From JBGTSJ01 sp041940305 (GTDB lineage Bacteria > Planctomycetota > Planctomycetia > Planctomycetales > Planctomycetaceae), in the NCBI GenBank assembly GCA_041940305.1, contig JBGTSJ010000001.1:248001-312000 (forward strand): a stretch of 64,000 nt of DNA, read 5' to 3'. The notes under the pieces are model-generated. The model was not told the origin of the DNA. It searched no databases and saw nothing but the letters and a program-made list of their open reading frames with translations. Both the position numbers and the translations under genes were made by a program. Numbering within the stretch: the first letter of the stretch is position 1; the number at the start of each line of letters is the position of its first letter. Positions 24,468 through 33,699 of the stretch are shown in pieces.

Positions 24468-26075
24468 ATGCTGGTTGGATATGTCAGCGATGAACGCTAC
24501 GTCGCCGTTCCGGATGTACTGTTCGAGTTTCGGGGGCCAGGCGGCGTGACGGAGGCGCGTTCTTCCGTCTCCGGCGCGATCCGGGCGGACGTCGCACCGG
24601 GAGAGTATGAGGTCGTGCTCGGGAAGAGCGGTTATGGGTCGAAGATCGTCCGCGTGGCGGTGCGGACGGATGCGCCGCATCATTTCCGCCTGCTGAGCGA
24701 CAGGTTGCTGGGATACATGTGGCCGCGGTGCGTGAAGTCCGGCGAAAAGTCGGAGTTCCGCGTGCATGCGGTGGAGGAATACGAACTGGAGCTGTGGCGT
24801 TACGGAGCCGAGAAGCAGTTCGTGCGGAGGATCGGGACGTTCGACGAGCACGGCCCGCGGGCCACGATGCAGATCACTCCGGACGGTGACTACACGCAGT
24901 GCGGCGTGCAGTGGAACAAGCACGGCTACCACAGCAAGGCGCTCAGCCAGTTCATCGAGGGGCCGGAGCAGTCCGGGCTGTACTATCTGCACGCGCGGAG
25001 CAAATCGGGCCGGTTCTTCTCCTTCCCGTGGGTGGTGGCGCCACGCTCTCCGCAGTCGTCCATCGCCGTGCTGGCGTCGGACATTACCTGGAACGCCTAC
25101 AACAGCTTTGGCGGCCGCAGCAATTACATTCACGCCGACCGCTTTCCTCCCACGCCCACCGTCAATTCGCGGCTGGAGCTGAAGCGGTACACCGAGCGCG
25201 AGCACCGGACTTACGATACCGACGACTACGCGCCGCTGTCGCTCGATCGTCCCGATCCCTACAACCACATTGACGAGCGGGAACAGCTGACGGATCCGAT
25301 CGCGGGGCGGCAGGGGTGCCATCTGGCGGCGGCGGAGTGGAGGCTGCTCGGCTGGATGGAGCGCAACCGATTCGACTACGACTTCTACAGCGAGACGCAG
25401 TTTCACTTCGGGCAGGTTCCGCTGGACGAGTACCGCGTCCTGGTGATCAGCACGCATCCGGAGTACTGGTCTGTTTCGATGTACGAGGCGTTGAAGTCGT
25501 GGGTGTTCGAGCGCGGAGGGCGGCTGATGTACCTAGGCGGGAACGGGCTCAACTGCGAGGTCGAGTTTCTCGACGACCATCGAATTGTGTACCACAACAC
25601 GCGCTGGAGCCATTCGGAACTGCAGATCGCGCCGGACGGCCGCGAGTACGAAAGCCGCTTCGACAAGCGGCACGAGTCGGAGGCAAACCTGCTGGGCGTG
25701 GCGTTCTCATTTCCGGGGATCATGACGGCGGCGCCGTATCAGGCGATCGACGCGGATCACTGGTGTTTCGCGGGAACGCGGTTGCGGAACGGAGACGTCT
25801 TCGGGACACGGAGCCTGCATCAGCGGGTGCCGGGGGGTGCATCGGGGCACGAGACGGACAAAACGACCCGGCAGTCGCCCCGGAACGTGCGGATCCTGGC
25901 GAGGGGAATGAATGAGAATGCCGGCGGGGCCGAGATCGTTCACTTCGAGACGCCGAGCGGGGGGGAGGTGTTCTCCGTCGGGTCGATCACCTGGCCGGCG
26001 TGCGTGCTCGTGGATGAGGCGGTGTCGCAGATTACGGAGAACGTGCTGCGGCGGTTCTCGGGAAAGGAGAATTGA
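24468..26075 (+). CDS. N,N-dimethylformamidase large-subunit-like protein
   Basis: A 535-residue protein. Residues about 1-70 look like a carboxypeptidase-regulatory-type beta fold (VPDVLFEFRGPGGVTEA). From about 190 on it resembles the C-terminal domain of the N,N-dimethylformamidase beta subunit: ITWNAYNSFGGRSNY, LISTHPEYWS-type core (VISTHPEYWSVSMYEALKSW), GGRLMYLGGNG, then DHWCFAGT. True dimethylformamidases need a small subunit, not seen here, and the natural substrate is likely different. ATG at 24468 follows GGAGG. It is convergent with the sigma-54 activator gene, with only 22 bases between their ends. No signal peptide is seen. Confidence 0.78.
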   Translation: MLVGYVSDERYVAVPDVLFEFRGPGGVTEARSSVSGAIRADVAPGEYEVVLGKSGYGSKIVRVAVRTDAPHHFRLLSDRLLGYMWPRCVKSGEKSEFRVHAVEEYELELWRYGAEKQFVRRIGTFDEHGPRATMQITPDGDYTQCGVQWNKHGYHSKALSQFIEGPEQSGLYYLHARSKSGRFFSFPWVVAPRSPQSSIAVLASDITWNAYNSFGGRSNYIHADRFPPTPTVNSRLELKRYTEREHRTYDTDDYAPLSLDRPDPYNHIDEREQLTDPIAGRQGCHLAAAEWRLLGWMERNRFDYDFYSETQFHFGQVPLDEYRVLVISTHPEYWSVSMYEALKSWVFERGGRLMYLGGNGLNCEVEFLDDHRIVYHNTRWSHSELQIAPDGREYESRFDKRHESEANLLGVAFSFPGIMTAAPYQAIDADHWCFAGTRLRNGDVFGTRSLHQRVPGGASGHETDKTTRQSPRNVRILARGMNENAGGAEIVHFETPSGGEVFSVGSITWPACVLVDEAVSQITENVLRRFSGKEN

Positions 26076-26097
26076 TTGAGCGTAGTCCCGCCGTGTC

Positions 26098-29000
26098 TCA
26101 AACGCCGAGCTTTCTCAGCTTGCTGAAGTACGTGCTGCGAGGCATGTTCAGCAATCGGGCGGCCTCCGCCTTGTTGCCGCCGCACTGCTCGAGCGCCTGC
26201 AGCAGCATCGCGCGTTCGTCGTCCGACCCGCTCACCAGGAGAGCGGGAGCGGGCGACACGGGGCGCGTACGGGCGGCTACGGTATGCGGCATGACGATGG
26301 CGCTGCGCTGCGATTCGCCGCGGAGGCGCGGCGCGTCCAACTGATCGACCAGAGTCGCCGGCAAATCGTTGAGGGTGACGCGGTCGCCGTCCGCGAGCAC
26401 GACGGCGCGCTCGACGGCGTTCTCGAGTTCCCGGATGTTGCCGGGCCAGCGATAGCGCATGAGGGCGGCGATGGCGGCTTCGTCGAACTGGGTGATCCGC
26501 TTCCCGGTGCGTTCGGCCGCTCGCCGCAGGAAGTAGAGCGCCAGTTCGAAGATGTCGTCCCCCCGCTCGCGCAGGGCCGGGAGCGTGACGCTGACCACGT
26601 TCAGGCGGTAGTACAGGTCCTCACGAAAGCGCCCTTCCGCGATGAGCTCTTCGAGGTTGCGGTGCGTGGCCGTGATCATCCGGACGTCCACTTCAATGGG
26701 GCGGGTGGAACCGACCGGCTCGATCATTCGCTCCTGGAGAACGCGGAGCAGCTTCACCTGAATGTCGAGGGAGATCTCGCCGATCTCGTCGAGGAAGAGC
26801 GTACCGCCGCTGGCGAGTGAAAAGCGGCCCGGCTTGTCCTCGCGGGCGTCGGTGAAGGCGCCCCGGGCATGTCCGAAGAGTTCGCTTTCCAGCAGACTGG
26901 GAGCGAGGGCGGCGCAGTGCACGGCGATGAGGGGGCCGTCGCGGCGTGGACTGTTGTCATGCAGCGCGCGGGCCAGCAGTTCCTTGCCTGTGCCGCTCTC
27001 TCCGCGAATCAGCACCGACGCATCGCTCGGGGCGACCTTGCGGACCGTATCGAGGACGTGGAGGATGGCCGGACTGTGGCCGCGGATGGCGCCGCGACGG
27101 AACTCCGACTCCAGCGGACGCGGATTCGCCGCGGTTGCGGCGCCGGTCGCCAGTTCGCTCTGCAGGATGGAGATCTGCCGGCTCTGCTCGCTGATCTTCT
27201 CGGCCTTGTGCTGCAGCTCCTCATTGAGCCGCGACATGTTTTCGTGCACCTTAGCGCAGTGCAGGGCGACGCTCGTGATGCGGCCGACTGCGGTGAGGAA
27301 TGTCACGTCCTCCGCGGTGTAAGCGGCGGCGTTCGGCTTGGCTCCGAGGGCGACCACGCCGGTGGTTTCGCCATCGACCTCGAGTCCGTGAATCAGTTCG
27401 GCATTCAGCCGCCGGAGAGTCAGTTGCGAGGGGGAGGTGCCACTGGGGACGCGCTGGAGCGAGACTCCCTGTCCGACCTGGGCAAGCAGGTCGTCGTCGG
27501 CGTCAAACTGCAGGGGGAGCGAACTGCTGCCGACGGCGGCTGCGAGACGGAAGCGCGTGGAGGCGCCGTCTCTGAGGTAGAGGGCCGCCTCGGCGACGCG
27601 GAGGACCTCGCAGCAGGAATAGAGCATGTTGTCCGCCACGTCGCCCCGTTCGAGCAGGCTGCTGACGGCGCGGTTCATTCGTTGCAGGGCGCGGTCCAGC
27701 GCGTACTTCTCGCGGAAGAACCAGCGGTCAATGGCACGCTGTGCGCGGTCGCGGAGCCAGGCAAGCGCGATGATCGCCAGCGCGACCAGTACGATCACGG
27801 GGACCGCGTAACCGTAGGCGGAAGTCGCCTCCTGCCAGGCCGAAACGCCCGCCACGGCAATGAGCAACGCGAAGACGAGGGTGAGCCCGAAACTGGCGAC
27901 GTAGTACAGCATGCCCCGACTGACGACCTGGTCGATCAACAGCAGCTTGTAACGCGCGATTCCGACAGCGTAGGCGAGCGTGAACAGCAGACTCGCGAGC
28001 AGCATCGGGACGCGGGCATCGCCGAACGCGAAGCCGACGGGGTCGCGGTCCGCGAGAATGAGCGTGTAGGCCACGGGAAGCGTGGCGATGAGACTGGCCC
28101 AGAGAATCCATTTCACCTGACTGCGCTCCAGCGGATTGCGGGTGCTGCGGAAGCTGTCGACGAGTGCGATGATCGACAAGCCGAAGTACGCCGCGGCGAC
28201 GGCCAGATACAGATAGATGGCGTGCCTCAGGCCGGGCATCAGCGAGGCGGCCGCCGATCCCTGGAGTTCTTGAGCAAGCTGGTTCAGCGGATTACCAAGC
28301 GCGGGCTGAGACGACAGCCAGGTTGAGGCCCCCATGATGACGATGATCAACGACGCGAACAGGGCGGGGACGCCGTAGATCGCGGTCAGCATCAGCTGCG
28401 GCCACCTGCGCAGCACGTGCTTGGGGGAGGGATACACCATGAAGAAATGGAGCAGCACAGCCGGCAGCAGCATGCCGCAAATGGCGAAAGGGACCATGAA
28501 CCACAGACTGCCGGCGAGAACCCACCAGTGATTCCCGCCGACGTACGCGACCGAGGTGACAGCGCACAGTGCGAAGTAGACCCGGACGGGTCGGTCGTAC
28601 GGGCGCTTCCAGAACGCCAGGCCGCTGAGCGCAAAGACGGCGGCCTGCAGGATGAACCACACCAGAGAGAGCACCAGTCCGCCGAGCGGCTGCCGTTGCA
28701 GCGGCAACCAGCAGCGTTCGATCATTCCGGTGTCGTGATCGCGATAGCGGACTTTGACGAGGCGCCCAAGTTCGCGGCTCTCCTGAAGGGGGAGTGTGGA
28801 CTCATCTTCAACTTCGGTATCCGGATTGGTGCCAGGGTTGAGAATCCCGATCGCATCTTGTGGAGGGGACCGAAGCCAGATGAGTGCCTGGGCGAAATCC
28901 ACAAAGGTCCGGGTGCGGAATCCGGCCACTTCGACGAGCTGATCGCCGCGGGCGACCCAGCTTCGAGAAGGGTCCAGCTGCCGCGGAGCGTCAACGACTG

Positions 29001-29163
29001 TCACCCGCCGGTTGCCGGAATCAGCGGAGGACTCTTCTGCAATCAGGCAGCGGAGACGCACATCGGGAGTAGTGGCGATGAAGGACAGCGCGACAAGGCA
29101 GTACACGATGCACGCACCTGCGAGCGTCGTCAGCGCCAGCTTCGCCCCGCGGAACTCTTCCAT
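26098..29163 (-). CDS. Membrane-bound sigma-54-dependent transcription activator (GAFTDA variant)
   Basis: A 1021-residue regulator. The N-terminus has a membrane segment (about 8-30), then a PDZ-like outside stretch (VARGDQLVEVAG), then about eight more helices (roughly 160-460). A GAF-like domain (about 490-650) and a short coiled coil lead to an AAA+ domain with Walker A GESGTGKE at 721-728 and Walker B LFLDEIGE. The protein ends in a Fis-type helix-turn-helix (NKAEAARLLNMPRSTYFSKL). The loop that normally reads GAFTGA reads GAFTDA at 768-773. It is expected to sense an envelope or membrane signal and activate transcription. ATG at 29163 is preferred; GTG at 29175 is possible. Confidence 0.9.
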   Translation of the reverse strand: MEEFRGAKLALTTLAGACIVYCLVALSFIATTPDVRLRCLIAEESSADSGNRRVTVVDAPRQLDPSRSWVARGDQLVEVAGFRTRTFVDFAQALIWLRSPPQDAIGILNPGTNPDTEVEDESTLPLQESRELGRLVKVRYRDHDTGMIERCWLPLQRQPLGGLVLSLVWFILQAAVFALSGLAFWKRPYDRPVRVYFALCAVTSVAYVGGNHWWVLAGSLWFMVPFAICGMLLPAVLLHFFMVYPSPKHVLRRWPQLMLTAIYGVPALFASLIIVIMGASTWLSSQPALGNPLNQLAQELQGSAAASLMPGLRHAIYLYLAVAAAYFGLSIIALVDSFRSTRNPLERSQVKWILWASLIATLPVAYTLILADRDPVGFAFGDARVPMLLASLLFTLAYAVGIARYKLLLIDQVVSRGMLYYVASFGLTLVFALLIAVAGVSAWQEATSAYGYAVPVIVLVALAIIALAWLRDRAQRAIDRWFFREKYALDRALQRMNRAVSSLLERGDVADNMLYSCCEVLRVAEAALYLRDGASTRFRLAAAVGSSSLPLQFDADDDLLAQVGQGVSLQRVPSGTSPSQLTLRRLNAELIHGLEVDGETTGVVALGAKPNAAAYTAEDVTFLTAVGRITSVALHCAKVHENMSRLNEELQHKAEKISEQSRQISILQSELATGAATAANPRPLESEFRRGAIRGHSPAILHVLDTVRKVAPSDASVLIRGESGTGKELLARALHDNSPRRDGPLIAVHCAALAPSLLESELFGHARGAFTDAREDKPGRFSLASGGTLFLDEIGEISLDIQVKLLRVLQERMIEPVGSTRPIEVDVRMITATHRNLEELIAEGRFREDLYYRLNVVSVTLPALRERGDDIFELALYFLRRAAERTGKRITQFDEAAIAALMRYRWPGNIRELENAVERAVVLADGDRVTLNDLPATLVDQLDAPRLRGESQRSAIVMPHTVAARTRPVSPAPALLVSGSDDERAMLLQALEQCGGNKAEAARLLNMPRSTYFSKLRKLGV

Positions 29164-29188
29164 AAGTGTACTCACGAATATATGTTTC

Positions 29189-29251
29189 AGCGCCGAAATA
29201 ACGCAAATTGAGCGCCGAACATGAGACAAACCGTATCGCAGGAGCGCCGAA
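29189..29251 (-). promoter_or_regulatory. Cluster of AGCGCCGAA direct repeats (possible operator)
   Basis: AGCGCCGAA occurs at 29189-29197, 29211-29219 and 29243-29251, with a fourth, CGCGCCGAA, at 29343-29351. The first three begin 26 bases upstream of the activator start, with centre spacings of 22 and 32 bases (near two and three helical turns). They could be operator sites for the activator itself or another regulator. Confidence 0.4.
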
Positions 29252-29424
29252 CAATCAAGCAATCGAAGTTCAATTGCAGATCAGATATGGTGGAATAGCA
29301 ACGTGTTATCGCGTGTCCACCACGCAACTGGACCTTTCGGCGCGCGCCGAACGGCACGGTCGTTGCTTTTGACTCGCGAGTATTGGAGAGAGTTTTGATC
29401 TCTCCAGCTTCATCGGCCCAGCCT

Positions 29425-29558
29425 GACCCTCGTTTCCGGAGTGTACGACCCCCCGCTGGCACATTGCAGGTTCTGATAGCAGCCTGACCCACTCTGCGAA
29501 TCAGATTCTCACCTACGAGCCCCCTGCACGCCGGCGGCCACTTTGGAAACGAGGGTTA
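29425..29558. repeat. Pair of 19-base inverted repeats
   Basis: GACCCTCGTTTCCGGAGTG (29425-29443) faces CACTTTGGAAACGAGGGTT (29540-29558), with a core of 11 or more paired bases and 96 bases between. This may be the ends of a decayed short element or a long RNA hairpin. Confidence 0.45.
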
Positions 29559-29721
29559 TTTTGCGCGCAGCGCACTGGCAGGAGCTCGTTTGCACCATTG
29601 CCGGTTCTGGTTCCAGCCGGGGGGCTGGGGCGGGTATTGGATTGAGGCGTCGTGGCGTCGCTTGACTCTGCCTGCCATTCCGCGAGCATGACCTGCGTCC
29701 TGCTCTCGCGGAGAAACTTCG

Positions 29722-31701
29722 ATGCCGTCCCTCCTGGACGAACTGCTGCGTACTGAACCGGGCACGTTGTCGACCGTCTGCACGACGGCGGCCGGTCCGA
29801 AGGGATCGCTTCCACTGACCGAGCAGATGCTGCTGGAGAGTCCGAGCGGCGACCTGTTTGGTATGACGCAGAATGCCGGAATGGGGTGGGACCCGCAGCA
29901 GTTGCTGCGAGACCAGGTGTTGATTCTGAGCACGCAGGGAGGGGTTCGCGGCGAGGACGGCCGGCCGATCGCCCTGGGATATCACACCGGGCACTGGGAG
30001 GTTGGATTGCTCGTGCGGGCGGCCGCGGAGCAGCTTGACGCTCTGGAGCGATTGCCGTTTGCGGCCTATGTCTCGGACCCCTGCGACGGTCGGTCGCAGG
30101 GCACGACGGCGATGATGGACAGTCTGGCGTACCGGAACGACGCGGCCGTTGTGTTGAAACGGTTGATCCGGTCTCTGCCGACGCGCACGGGCGTGATTGG
30201 GGTCGCGACATGCGACAAGGGGTTGCCCGCGATGATGATGGCGCTGGCGGCCTGCCGCGACCTGCCGGTGGTGATTGTGCCGGGCGGCGTCACGCTGCCG
30301 GCGGCGAGCGGGGAAGATGCGGGAAAGGTGCAATCCATCGGGGCGCGGTTTGCACATGGAGACATCGACCTGGCGTATGCAGCCGAGATGGGCTGCAAGG
30401 CATGCGGCACGCCAGGCGGGGGCTGCCAGTTCCTGGGTACGGCGGCGACCTCGCAAGTCGTCGCCGAAGCGCTGGGACTGGCGTTGCCGCACAGCGCACT
30501 GGCGCCGTCGGGACAGTCGATCTGGCTGGAGACAGCGCGGGCGTCCGCACGGGCCGTGGTGGCGATGCGCCGGTCCAAGTTGACGGCGCGGCACATCCTC
30601 ACGGAGGACGCGCTGCATAACGCCATGGTCGTGCATGCGGCGGTCGGCGGCTCGACCAACCTGCTGCTGCACATACCGGCCGTGGCGTTTGCCGCAGGGC
30701 TGGCGCGGCCGGCGGTGGAGGACTGGAACCGGGTTAACCGGCAGGTGCCGCGGCTGGTGGACGTGTTGCCGAACGGCCCGGTCGGCCACCCGACGGTGAG
30801 GCTGTTCCTTGCCGGGGGCGTGCCGGAAGTGATGCTGCATCTGCGCGAGGCCGGGCTGCTGCGACTGGAGGCGCGAACGGCAACCGGCTGCACGCTTGAG
30901 GAAGTGCTCGACTGGTGGGAGACGAGCGAGCGCCGGCGCACGCTGCGGGAAGTGCTGCAGGAGCAGGACGGCGTCGATCCCGACGATGTGATCATGTCTC
31001 CGGCCCGCGCCGCGGCCGCGGGGCTGACGAGCACGGTGACGTTCCCGGTTGGGAACATTGCTCCGGAGGGATCGGTGATCAAGAGCACGGCGATCGATGC
31101 TGCGGTGGTCGACGCGGACGGCATGTATCGGAAGCTGGGGCCGGCGCGGGTGTTCTGCACGGAGCGGGAGGCGATCGCGGCGATCAAAGGACGCAGCGGC
31201 GATCCGATCCGGGCGGGGGACGTATTGGTGCTCATCGGACGCGGTCCGCGGGGTGCGGGGATGGAGGAGACGTACCAGATCACGTCGGCACTACGGTACC
31301 TTCCGTTCGGGAAGCATGTGGCGGTGGTCACGGACGCGCGATTCTCCGGCGTCTCGACGGGAGCGTGCATTGGCCACGTCGGGCCGGAAGCGCTGGCGGG
31401 GGGACCGGTCGGCAAGCTGCGGGACGGCGACCTGATTGAGATTATCATTGATCGCCGCAATCTGACCGGCACGTTGAATTTCGTCGGCACAACCGCGGCG
31501 CGGCTCACTCCGGAACAAGGGGCCGCCCTGCTGGCCGATCGAGCGCCCAATCCTCGACTGGCGGCCGACCCGCAGCTGCCGGACGACACACGGATCTGGG
31601 GTCTGCTGCAGCAGGTCGGGGGAGGAACTTGGGGAGGCTGTGTCTACGACGCCGATGCAATTGCCGCGGCTCTTGAGGGTGCAATCCGCCAAAAGGCGTA
31701 G
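29722..31701 (+). CDS. YjhG/YagF-family dehydratase (IlvD/Edd superfamily)
   Basis: A 659-residue cytoplasmic iron-sulfur dehydratase. Its length and opening (TTAAGPKGSLPLTEQML) match the YjhG/YagF branch, which includes D-xylonate dehydratase, rather than the shorter biosynthetic IlvD. Cluster cysteines are visible in DPCDGRSQG (about 122), ATCDKG (about 164) and ACGTPGGGC (about 230-237). The C-terminal DARFSGVSTGACIGHVGPEA is the active-site block. It probably dehydrates a sugar acid to a 2-keto-3-deoxy acid. No sugar-acid transporter or aldolase adjoins it. It is divergent from the sigma-54 activator, which may control it. Confidence 0.9.
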   Translation: MPSLLDELLRTEPGTLSTVCTTAAGPKGSLPLTEQMLLESPSGDLFGMTQNAGMGWDPQQLLRDQVLILSTQGGVRGEDGRPIALGYHTGHWEVGLLVRAAAEQLDALERLPFAAYVSDPCDGRSQGTTAMMDSLAYRNDAAVVLKRLIRSLPTRTGVIGVATCDKGLPAMMMALAACRDLPVVIVPGGVTLPAASGEDAGKVQSIGARFAHGDIDLAYAAEMGCKACGTPGGGCQFLGTAATSQVVAEALGLALPHSALAPSGQSIWLETARASARAVVAMRRSKLTARHILTEDALHNAMVVHAAVGGSTNLLLHIPAVAFAAGLARPAVEDWNRVNRQVPRLVDVLPNGPVGHPTVRLFLAGGVPEVMLHLREAGLLRLEARTATGCTLEEVLDWWETSERRRTLREVLQEQDGVDPDDVIMSPARAAAAGLTSTVTFPVGNIAPEGSVIKSTAIDAAVVDADGMYRKLGPARVFCTEREAIAAIKGRSGDPIRAGDVLVLIGRGPRGAGMEETYQITSALRYLPFGKHVAVVTDARFSGVSTGACIGHVGPEALAGGPVGKLRDGDLIEIIIDRRNLTGTLNFVGTTAARLTPEQGAALLADRAPNPRLAADPQLPDDTRIWGLLQQVGGGTWGGCVYDADAIAAALEGAIRQKA

Positions 31702-31852
31702 CTCGAAGCGGCAGGCTTCCGCGCGGCCATTGCCGGGTCGACGCCCGCTGGAATCCGTTGAAACGGCGGCAGTCGACGGCAGGTACACTCAGCGATTGCC
31801 GGATCCACTGCGGGGACGGACCGCACCACCCCTTCGCCAGAGGCCCTCTCTG

Positions 31853-33649
31853 ATGAGCATTCGACTGCCGTTGACAGGTTCGTTGTTGGTTCAGTGCTCG
31901 GCCGCGACCCGGTCGATCGGGCGATCTGCATGGGGAATCGTGGTGACGGCGATGCTGCTGTGCCCGGCCTCGGCATGGCCGCAGGAAGCGAGTGAGCCGG
32001 CAGCGGCCGAGCCGCCTGCGGAACCACTGCTGGTGGTGCACGTGTCGTCCATCGAGAAGATCCTGGCGAGGATCGAAGCGAATCTGCAGTCGGTCGAGCG
32101 GGACGACGTGCTGGAAGCGGTCAACGACTTCCTGACTGATCAGGCCGGAGATCTGAAGGGCTTTGACCGGAAGCGGCCGTTCGGCGTTGCGATGTTTCTG
32201 CCGGAGATTCTTCCGCCGCGGCCGGTGACGGTGGCCTACGCTCCGCTGACCAGCATCGACAGCCTGGTTGAGACGATGCAGCTTGGTCCGGTGACTGTCG
32301 AGAAACAGGCGCGAGCGCCGGGCAGCACGGAGGACCGATACGAACTGCGGCTGCAGCGCGGCGGTACGCGGTACCTCGCCGTGCGCGACGGATATGCGTT
32401 TATCTCGCGCGACGAGAACTATCTGGACGCGGACGTCGCCACGCTGGCCAAGCTGGCTCCGCAACTGGAATCCCGCTACGACGCGGCGATTACGTTGCGG
32501 GTGAAGGCGGTTTCGCCGCTCGTACGGGATGTGTTCCTGGGGTTCCTGCGGACGCAGACCGAAACGCAGCTGCAGCGGCGGGACGAGGAGCCGCTCTCTC
32601 AGTACATGATCCGCCGCGCCAATGGACTGAGCACGCTGGAGCTGATCGAACGGGTCATTCGGGACGGCGAGCAGTTGACGCTGGGCATCGATCTGCCGGA
32701 GGGAAGCGAGAGCACCGTCGTCGAGCTGAACGTCGATGCGGCGGCCGACAGCGAATTCGCGCAGTACCTGACGGACCTGGCGAGTCATCCGAGTTCCTAC
32801 GGCGCCATGGTCAACGACCGTGAGCCGTTCACTTTCTCGGCTTCGTGGATGATGGAGCCGCGCGAACAGAAGTTGGGGACGGAGTGGATCAAGTCGCTGG
32901 AGCGCTCGCTGAACGAGCGGCTGGCTGTGGGCGATCCGGCCTCCGAGACCCGAGCGGCGTCCGGCGGAGCGGCCGAGCCTCCGTCGTATTCGTCCGTGAC
33001 GCGGGTCATCGATCCGCTGCAGGCGATGGTGGACGCCGGACATCTCGACGTTTGCGTGCAGTTCCGCGCCGTCGAGGACGGGCAGATGGCGCTCGTGGGC
33101 GCCATGCACCTGGTCGGAGGGGAAACGTTCGCCTCCGGATTGCGGGAAACTCTCTCGACGCTGAAGGCGCAGGGAGACGACCTCAACGTGACGCTCGATG
33201 CTGAACGGCACGGGGAGATCGTCTTTCACCGGCTGCAGGCGAGCCAGATCCCCGAGCGAGAACAGCGACTGTACGGCAGCAGCGGACCGGGGCTGTACGT
33301 GGGATCGAGCGCGCGAACGCTGTGGTTCGCCGTCGGCGGATCGCGCGCCATGACGGAACTCAAATCGGCCATTGATCACGTCGAAGCCTCCGCCACCGAG
33401 CCGCCCGCGCGTCAGGCGCCGGTGCAGCTGGTGCTGCGGGCCGACCAGTGGCTGCAGGTGCCGCGTGATCCTGACGAGCCCGGCCGCGGTGAACTTGCCG
33501 ATGAGGCCTTCAACGGCGACAACGACTTGCTCAAGGTCGAAGTGCGGCCAACGGAATCGGGAGCCCGAATCCGGCTGGAGCTGGCGGGGGGATTCGCCCG
33601 GCTGCTGGCACTATGGATGTCGCAGCAGTACGACCGCAGCCAGCTCTGA
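31853..33649 (+). CDS. Exported protein of unknown function
   Basis: A 598-residue protein with an N-terminal export signal (hydrophobic stretch about residues 23-42, ending PASAWPQ). A short Ala/Glu/Pro linker follows, then a long region of alternating helix and strand that begins LLVVHVSSIEKILARIE and contains repeated segments of the VTLRVKAVSPLVRDVF and VELNVDAAADSEFAQYL type. This is reminiscent of the planctomycete exported proteins that test per-residue variance-like folds, but no family was firmly recognised. ATG at 31853 was chosen because the longer frame adds 71 residues with no signal character. Function is not assigned. Confidence 0.7.
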   Translation: MSIRLPLTGSLLVQCSAATRSIGRSAWGIVVTAMLLCPASAWPQEASEPAAAEPPAEPLLVVHVSSIEKILARIEANLQSVERDDVLEAVNDFLTDQAGDLKGFDRKRPFGVAMFLPEILPPRPVTVAYAPLTSIDSLVETMQLGPVTVEKQARAPGSTEDRYELRLQRGGTRYLAVRDGYAFISRDENYLDADVATLAKLAPQLESRYDAAITLRVKAVSPLVRDVFLGFLRTQTETQLQRRDEEPLSQYMIRRANGLSTLELIERVIRDGEQLTLGIDLPEGSESTVVELNVDAAADSEFAQYLTDLASHPSSYGAMVNDREPFTFSASWMMEPREQKLGTEWIKSLERSLNERLAVGDPASETRAASGGAAEPPSYSSVTRVIDPLQAMVDAGHLDVCVQFRAVEDGQMALVGAMHLVGGETFASGLRETLSTLKAQGDDLNVTLDAERHGEIVFHRLQASQIPEREQRLYGSSGPGLYVGSSARTLWFAVGGSRAMTELKSAIDHVEASATEPPARQAPVQLVLRADQWLQVPRDPDEPGRGELADEAFNGDNDLLKVEVRPTESGARIRLELAGGFARLLALWMSQQYDRSQL

Positions 33650-33675
33650 GCAGGCGAGGGACTGCTCGACCGAAT

Positions 33676-33699
33676 CATGCCGTGGGATGCCACGGCATG
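33676..33699. repeat. Palindrome at the broken 5' end of the nucleotidyltransferase remnant
   Basis: Perfect 10-base arms CATGCCGTGG and CCACGGCATG around GATG, 26 bases after the preceding stop and overlapping the first codons of the next frame. The ATG inside it is unlikely to be a natural gene start. Confidence 0.65.

Larger units (their letters stand above)
29164..29721. other. 558-base gap without a recognisable gene
   Basis: The gap separates the divergent activator and dehydratase genes, so it should contain both promoters. It holds four AGCGCCGAA-like motifs (29189-29351) and a pair of inverted repeats (29425-29443 with 29540-29558). CAGCCTGACCC occurs twice, near 29418 and 29481. 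No frame in it gives a convincing protein and no sigma-54-type TGGCAC-N5-TTGC site was found by eye. Confidence 0.6.
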
